Assembly: GCA_036023115.1 (NCBI GenBank)
Contig: JAYKKT010000091.1
Location: forward strand, 35,203,501 to 35,267,500
Source of the DNA: Brasenia schreberi
Taxonomy: Eukaryota > Streptophyta > Magnoliopsida > Nymphaeales > Cabombaceae
Length of the DNA: 64,000 nucleotides
Direction: 5' to 3'
The position numbers were made by a program, and so were the translations under genes. The notes below the pieces were generated by a model, which worked only from the letters and a program-made list of their open reading frames with translations, made no database searches and was not told the origin of the DNA. Positions 50,201-59,200 of this stretch are shown here, piece by piece (position 1 is the stretch's first letter; every line of letters begins with the position of its first letter).

Positions 50201-53200
50201 TCTTCCCCGTCCACCTTCTTTGGGCAACAATATTGATTATGACTCGTATGGATGTAAGCTTAGCCACTAGTGCAAACGTCTCTTCATAGTCAATCCCATA
50301 GGATTGATTGTACCCGCGAGCCACTAGTCTGGCCTTATACCTCTCTAAGGTCCCATCTGCCTTCAATTTGATGATATACACCCACTTGCAATTGACTACC
50401 TTTCTTCCTGTTGGCAAGTCATTGACAACCCATGTCTTGTTCTTCTCCAAAGCCTGCAATTCTGATTTTGTTGCATCTACTCAATGTGTATGTCTCAACA
50501 CTTCCACGAAGTTCTAAGGAATTTAATAAGTTTCATTTACCTTTTCTCAACGTAATAGGAATGTCCAACTCGTCTTCATATTGTTCTTCCATAGTTTCAA
50601 CACTCTTATTTGAGAAAGGATCTCCCCCTTGGTCCACGGAGTCTAAAGGATTGGGCATCACTATCTTTCTCTTCCCTTTTGTATACACTTTCAGCTCTTT
50701 CTCTTCCATTAACTCTTCTCCTTCCCCGTTCTCCTTCCACCCTCTCATCTTAAGGGATGTTTATTGGCAAAACTTGTTCTTCAATAGAGAAGCTAGGTGA
50801 CTCATTCTTACTTTGAAAATAGGGAGTAGTTTCAAAAAATGTTACGTCCATTGACACACCTTTTATGCATTTTAGGATCATAACACACATAACCTTTTTC
50901 TCAATTGAGTAACCAAGAAAAACACATCTAATAGCCTGTGGATCCAGCTTATCTTGGACATGATCATGTACATGTACAAAGCATAGACACCTGAATATAC
51001 GAGGTATGATTTGAAATGGTTTATCTCTAGGTCTAATCACTTGAAAGGGAGATCGATCAGATATAACAATGGAGGGAAGTCTATTAAAAAGATGATCAGT
51101 TGTGAGAACTGCTTTAGGCCAAAAAAATTTAGGGACATTGTGTTATAGAAGTAGGGTCCTCGCCACCTCTAGTATATGTCTATTTTCCTTTCAGCAACTC
51201 CATTTTGCCGAGGAGTACAGACATAGGATGTTTAGTGTAAAACACCATGTGATTGGAGGTAAGTCCTCAAATGAGTGTTGATAAACTCGCCACCATTATC
51301 AGATCTAAGGATTTTAACTGAATAACTAAATTGAGTTTCAATGAGTTTATGAACAATGGGAAAGATAAAAGAGACTTAAGATTTGGATTTCATAAGATAA
51401 ACAAAAGTAAGTTTGGAATAGCCATCGACTCATCAATAATCGTAACAAAGTATTTGAAATTGCCAAGGGAAGGCATCAAACAAGGACCCCATATATCAGA
51501 GTATACCAACTCAAATGGAATAGATGACTTAGACTCCCTACTAGGAAAAGACACTCTATGGTGCTTAGCCCTTTGATAAACATCACACTAAAGGACTAAG
51601 TCACCCAACCTTTCAAAATAGAATAACTTCCTAACTTTTGAAATGGGCAGATGTCCCAACCAACTATGCCGTAACTTCAACTTCTCTTAATAGGTAGTGG
51701 CTGTCAACGCTCTTCTCTATGTAAAAAGTTGATTTTCTGGAAGTGGATATAGTTCATTCCTTAGTTCACCATGACAAAAGATATTTCTCGTCCTCAAATC
51801 ATGAAAAATACGTCTAATAGGAGAGAAAGTTATTGAACGGTCAAAGAGCTAACTAATAATAAATTGACTGAAAATTTGGGGATATATATCACATAATTCA
51901 GTCTGAAATTTTCGGCTTGAATTACTCCCTTTCCTTCCATTGAAACTAGGGAACCATATACAACTTTAACATATTATGATATAGGTTTAGTTTCATACTT
52001 CATAAATTTATTTTTATCACCTACTATATGATCGGTAGAACCAGAATCAATTACCAAAAAATTAGATTCAGTAAGAAAGGAGTTACCACTGACATTGTAA
52101 GAGGTAGGAACATTTATATCATTTTTCTGAGTAGAGATGGATGGTTGCTTCTGCAATCTTGACTCAATTTTAGCGAGTTTTCTTTTTAACTCTATCATTT
52201 AATCGAGGGAAGAAGAGTTTGCCTGCTTCTCTATGTTTGTTGCCATATGGTTTCTAAAGTCCTTATAACCATTTGGTCTACCTATGATTTCCTAGCATTT
52301 TTTCACGAATGTGTCTTCTTTTTCATAATGTGAGCACTCCAACTTACTTTTATCTTCATGGTTTTGGAAACGGTTAGCCCCTCTACCTCTAGTAAAGTTT
52401 CTTCCTCACTGAAAACTTTGCCATCTTCCAGCAAATGTCATCTTTTCTTTTTCAGTTGTATCCCCTTTCTCGAGATTTCTTTTATCTTCTTCTCTCAACA
52501 AAAAAGAGTATACAATTCCAACCGATGGCAGTTCCTCCTTACTCAAAATATTGACTTTAATTTGCTCATATTCAGAAGCTATGTTCCAAAGGAGATTGAA
52601 CACCTTCTTGACTTCATTATCAGTTATTCGCTCTTTTACACAATGACTACACTTGTTTTCTATAACATGTCTTTATTCATTCCACAATCCGCATAATTCT
52701 CCATAGTATCTCCTCGAGGATGTCATATTCTTTTGCTATGTTTCTTTGTCTAAAATAGGCTTCTTCTAAGGCTACCCATATTTTTGTGGTTGTCTCCGAC
52801 TCTCCGTATACATAAATGTTTTGCTTATTGTTAGAGTATCAATTGTATCAACTAATAACTCACAAGGGCATCTTACTTTGTCCATCATTAATAATCGGTA
52901 CTGTCTTCATTGGAGTATATCTGGTTTTGATTTATATAGCCTAATTTTCGTCTTAGATTTAACGACAAGCTCTATAGATCTTGCCCATTCCCTATAATTA
53001 TGCCCATCTAATTGAATATACGTTACTTGGAAGGGCTCAATTTTTTGTTCACTTCCAATAATAGGTGATGATGCTTCTTCTTTCAATCTATTGTCCATGA
53101 TTTTTGCCGTAACTAAAAGAAAAATTAAGGTTTACTTGCAGAATTTTCTGACGATCAAGTGCATACGATTCCCTTCTTTGATGTTGCACTTGATGATCAC

Positions 53201-56200
53201 AACTAGGTGAAATCAGCTTTAAGGCCCTCATACCATGTCAGAATCTATCACACTAATAGCATAAACAAGAGATCGAAGATTGAAAGATGGAATTGAGGTG
53301 GTTATCGGCAGTCCCAGAATTTGTCGCACCCTCTCTCTTTCTTCTTTATTCTTCACATAAATTCGATAAGGATGTTGGTAGGGTTTTCACTTTTTTAAAT
53401 ACCAACATTACACTAATGAGAATTATCTAAGTGTCATTAATGAGACTAATTTAAAGCTACCTTTAAAAACAAACACTTAAAAAAGTAAAACATAAAATAA
53501 GAACTACAAAAATTAACTACTGCACTCCTGCATGTTGTGACCATTCTTCGCATCTTCTAACAAGACATTTGAGAATTCTTGGACTTATGATTGGGTTGAG
53601 GCTGGCTGACTCTCTTCTATAGAAAGGTTGCAATATTAGGCAACTTACAGAAATGGGCCTTAGTAGTTAATATTGTGCTATAGTGAATCAGTGGCGTGGT
53701 GGCCGTTATAACATTGCTCATTTAACGGCCAACCTGGAAAAAATGAAATATTGCTACTACCAGTGCTATTGCAGCTGCTAACTTGTAGTTAGCATACAAG
53801 TTGAGTCGATTCATATGGGATATGGGTTGATCCGATCCAATTCGCATATTTAAAACCCTAACTTTGTATATTTAAAACCCTAATTGATTAGTACCTTTGT
53901 CTCTCCCGTATGACTTCTTGTGCCACTGATTCACCACCACAATTGGTGACCATTGCGATGGTAACTTTATTTCTCTCCCTCTCGTTTCTTCTTCTTCTAT
54001 CACCCTCTCTTCATTCTCATCTGAGAAAGGAACCATTCATGCTTGTTCTTGTTCATCTATCGCGATTCACCTCCTCTTCATTTTCGTCTCGAGCTAACAC
54101 CTGGAAGCTGGTGCTTCATCATGAGCCCATAGATGTTTTCTCTCTCTCTCTACCGCTGACAGCTAAACCCTCAACCCTGATTTTATAAACAGTTGTACTG
54201 CTTTTTTTTCAAACTCTTTATAGCATGTTCTGAACTTTTTTTACTATTTTCTTCTCCCTTTAACTTTTGGAATGAAAATTTCCTATTCTAATTACTATCC
54301 TCTAGTCCAATGAAACCTTAAAAAAAGATTCATTTAGTGGTACAGATTCCTAGAAGAGTTTGTTTGAACATTGCTCTTGCAAATATTTTTATTAGCATAA
54401 AGTGCTAGAGTTCTAGAAATGTTTATTAGTTGTATCCTCAGAATGTCCTTCCTATAAATTTATGCTCTCCATTGCAACAAAGACTTCAGCCTACTGAACA
54501 ATAACATCTTTCAACCTTGTTTCTGCAGAATTTATTTGTTTGGGTTGATTCATATTTGTTTGTTTATGTTGATTCACATATATATAAACATACATATTAA
54601 TTTCTAATTTTAAATGATAGTGTCCCACTAAATCCGCTATATCCCTGACGCCGCTATATTACGGTCAAGCACCAACAGCCCGCTAACCGCTATTGATAAC
54701 ATATCACCTACCCAGTTGATGTGGAAGTAATGTAGCAAGGGATGAGAAACTAAGTATATGTTCTGGTCTTACAGCCTTCTCCAGTTTTTCTTTCACGAGT
54801 CCTGATCTGGGTCAGCAATAATCATTAGATTATCGATGCATTTCCTGAACTATTATTAAGACCTAATGTTTTGGGTCATACCAAAGTAGGCAATAGATTT
54901 GGCCTTGTTGGTTACAAGACCATCTGTAGCAGATTTGGTTGGATTGCAATGACAGGATGTTCAATGAGGTGACCCTGCCTCAGTTATGCTGAGAAATTTC
55001 CTACAGATGTGCATATAAGCCCTCCCAAATGGCAGGACGGTTCATGATGAAGTATTGTCTTTTATAATTTCTTCTCATTGAACTCTAATTGTATTGTGGA
55101 GGTTCTCTCTTCCGGTTGACTACTATGATAATAATACTTCGATTAAGAAAAAAAAATGCTGATGCCATCAATCGGCAATGCAGATAAGATTGTAACTAAT
55201 TCATGGGAAAGAAGGCAAACGTAAGGAGATGAAAGAAGCAAAGATGGGGTATCCACAACTTCCAGAGGCATTTGCACGGGATTATGATGATAGTGAAACC
55301 TTCGTGATCTGATCCAGTACATTTCCAGAGTAGTCTAAAACTAGAGAGTAAGGAGAAGCCACCAAGCACATGAAAAAGAAGAGTAGGTGACAGCAGACAG
55401 CTCTCCCTCAGAAGTTTCTCACCCTCATTGGCCTAACCCATGAATCCCAAATCATTCTTCATGTACTGCATATCAGAGTAGGGAGATGATTTTATGATTT
55501 CATGCATTTAATTTACCAAAAACCCCAAGGTTTCTCCCACGCTAATTGTAATCAATTGAATAGATACTTAGTTGTCTCTAAGCTTGATCTTGTGTCATAT
55601 TAACATTTAACTCCAGAAAAAGCAAGATCATGTTTTCATGATCCCTTTAGCACCAAAAGAACAATCATTCCATTTTTAAGATCTACGCCCATAATTAACA
55701 TTGGACAGTAAAAGATGTACCTGCACTAGGTTAGAAATAATAAAAAATACTAACTAAAGGTTATGTAGCCTAAGTGGAGGAGAAACAATGGTTGCTAGAG
55801 TGAGAAGTTATGTAGCAGATTCAGCAGCAGACCAGCAACCACAGCATTTCAGTCAGGCCAATTAACCCATGCCGTTTCCTAAATCTCAAAATATGCTCGC
55901 AAGGAAAGATATAAAACAGCTGAAGCCCAAGGATGTCAGTGACGTTTGAAACATCTTATGGGGGATGAATAATGTCAATTTCCAGTCCATACTACTTGAG
56001 AAAAAATTAACTTTCAAAGCATTAATCCTCACCTGTCTGCGAAGAAACATGAGAGTTGCAAATATGAAGCTACCCAACAGCAGACGAGCTGGACAAGAAA
56101 GTTATAACAGAAAATTGGTGTCAGTTTTTCTACAGTTTGTGTTGGGCATATGGAAGTCAGAGGTACCAAAGGATGAGCATATAATAACTTGCATAGGCCT

Positions 56201-59200
56201 ATGGGCCATATATCATTTTTCATGTAATAACTTTCATGTTTTCATCTGTCTATATAGGCAGTCATGTCCTTGTGAGTCGAAACACAAGCTCATCTATGTG
56301 CAACCAATACACGAATTTACACAAGCAGTCATTTATTTTGTTTAGGATGCAATTCCTTATTTTTCATGAACACGATAATGGGAAAAAGATAGATGGTCCC
56401 AAACATGTCCAGCACTGTAATTGGTACAGAAGAGGAAACAAGGAAAAGGACAAAGAAACAATGTCAAACATTAGGAGCAAGCAGGGTTGAGAAAAGAAAT
56501 CCTGAACTTGTCCAACTTCTTTCCTAAAAGACCAAGGGAATAGAGAGAAAAAGAAATGAAAACTGAATTTGCTTCCCATGTCTTCAGAAACAGAAAACGT
56601 CTAGCAATGAATCTATTGCACCCAAATTCAAAGCAGGGTTTGAAATCTTGCGTTGAAGCAAGTCAAGGTCTACATCGATTCACTATCCTAAAGACGAATG
56701 CTATTTAAGGTCAAATAGATGTGAACTTCTTCGGCTCTTTTGTCAAGGTCTACATCGATTCACTATCCTAAAGACGAATGCTATTTAAGGTCAAATAGAT
56801 GTGAACTTCTTCGGCTCTTTTGAGTTGTTGGGTTTCATGAAGATGGAGACATGTAACAATTAAATTATAGCTATAAGAATTTGTATTATGAAAACATATG
56901 CAGTAAACGATAAATGGTAACATAGATAAAAACTGTAATCAAATCAAAACCATGTTGAAGATACAATTCAGCATGATGAATAGTACCATAAAGAAGCAAA
57001 TTGAATTGTTCAAAACACTCACCTGTTATCAGTCCATAAAACTTTGGACTGATAACAGGTTGAAGATACAATTCAGCATGATGAATAGTACCATAAAGAA
57101 GCAAACTGAATTGTTCAAAACACTCACCTGTTATCAGTCCATAAAGCTTTGGGAAATGAAAAAACTCCATCGCTTGAACAACAGGTGATGCCAGAAACGA
57201 GATAAAGAGAGAACCTACAAAAGAACGAGAGATGAGATTGCAGCTTTCACATACTGCTGCAATCATGAGGTCACTGACCAGAAAACCCTAACAGAACTTT
57301 TATTACATTTTTTAACTTTTTTGATTGCTTGAATCAATAATCACCCAATGTTGGGCTGCTGGATGGCTCTTTAACAGGGAGAAAAGTTCAACATTTTCCC
57401 AGTACAGATATTTGTGAAAATAATCCTACCAGCATTTAAATCCAAAACAGCAACATCAATCTGAGGGGTTCAGGCACATAGAGAGTACACTTTTTTAGGA
57501 AAAAATGGTTGCATTCATAAGGTAAACCAGTAACTTTGTGATAGTATTTGATGGAAAGCCCAGAGCATCAATTATTTATAATTTTTAGTCAGCATTGAGA
57601 TCCTCATTGGGTACTTATTTACAAACTATGAATTCAACAAAATACTTAGTATTTCCAGAGAGCTTATTTAGGGTAGAGAGTTTTGGGCAATTAATTCGAA
57701 GGTTTTTAAAGAGAAAATATTCTGAAATTATTTTCTTCTTACACAACCATGCAACAGGGCCGGGAAAAGCTCACTCCTTTCCAACTATGTGGGCTTAATT
57801 ATATGGATTTATGGTCATCAATTCTGACCTATCTTGGGTCTTATCAGCACTTAAATCCAAAACAGCAAGATCAATCTCAGGGCTTCAGACATATGGAGAA
57901 AAATACACATTTTAAGGATAATTGTTACATTTATTGGCTAAACCAGTAAATTTGTTTGGTATTTGCTGGAAAAACTGGTGCAATGATTATTAGAACTTGT
58001 AGTCACCATCCTGACCTATCTTGGTTCCTAGCAGCAGATTCAAAAAAAGAAGATCATCCTTAGGGGTTCAGTCAAATAGAGAAAATTATATAGCAAAAGA
58101 GTATCGGTCACATTTGTTGGGTAAATCTGTAAATTTGTCATTGTATTTGCTGAAAAAACTGATACATTGACGACACTAACTTCTTTTCTTGTATGAAAGA
58201 TGACAATAACTTCTACTAGGTATGTCTGAGATAAGATAAGTCTAAAGCAATCTACAGTTGCTTTCCCACGTGCGAGTATAGGATTCGTAAACATTTGAAG
58301 AGTTGGTATATATACATCCATAGATCTCAAGAGGTAAAGACACGACAGGAATCACAGCAAGAAGAGGCACAAATGCTTTATTGAAGAAAGCTGTTCTCCA
58401 AACAAATAATTATTTGGTAAATTTATTGGTATAGAAACGGTTGACAAATATTCTCAAATCAAAGGAGATCACCTCTTTCATTTTGATGCATATGGCATTA
58501 TACATTTCTTTACTATGTATGATGGATTACAAAAAATTGACTATATAATTTGTGCTAACATATGGCTTATTGTGAGTATAATTCAATGAAGAAATGATAT
58601 ACATGCCCATTCTCGGTACAGTGAGACTGTATTGAGTTCTTATATGGTTTTCGATGCATGTATTCTTTACTTCTGTTCTGGATATGCTGTAAGTGGTCAT
58701 AGGAGTTGGCTTGTGCTTACAGGTTCTTTCCAAGACCACAAGCTGAAAGCAACGGAAAATTCCTTCTGCTAAATTTGATTAAATTGCCACATAGAAAAGT
58801 GACCACTCACGAAATTGGCTTTGTGAAGAAGCTAGTCATAAGCAAGTTACGAAAGGGACATCATCTTCTGAACAAGTAAGATGCAGTTCGTATCCATAGA
58901 ACTAGATAAAAATGATTGGATATAGAAAGATAAAAACTGCCCAGTCACTCACCCATTTGCTTGATTTCATGCTCAATTTAAGTTTCTAAGATGTTCTTAT
59001 AAAATCCACAAAAAAATATCAACTGCAAAGACAAGAATCCTATATATAAATACAAAAAGACTGAAAATAGAGATCAGTGGTAGTTAGATGGAGACATAGC
59101 AGGCACATGACATGCTCAAACAAATATCTGACTTATCAATAAAATGTCCAAAGATAATAGAAGTATCAAGCGACATAAGAGAATGAGTAGAACAACATTT

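Larger units (their letters stand above)
48164..53562 (-). mobile_element. Decayed Ty1/copia element C with its 3' part replaced by RTE copy 5
   Basis: On the minus strand: 5' LTR (53562-53236), primer site tggtatgagggc (53235-53224), gag, protease, integrase and RT to about 49,955. The 3' LTR remnant (48365-48164) is recognised by its match to 53236-53440. Gag to integrase to RT order is that of Ty1/copia. The RT stops just before its YVDD motif; the rest of RT, RNase H, polypurine tract and about 125 bp of the 3' LTR are absent where RTE copy 5 sits. Flanks agata (48159-48163) and agaca (53563-53567) agree at 4 of 5 positions. Confidence 0.85.

Noticed and set aside
53690..54710. Possible DNA transposon with GC-rich inverted ends
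   Set aside because: The two ends do not pair well by eye and no target duplication was found.
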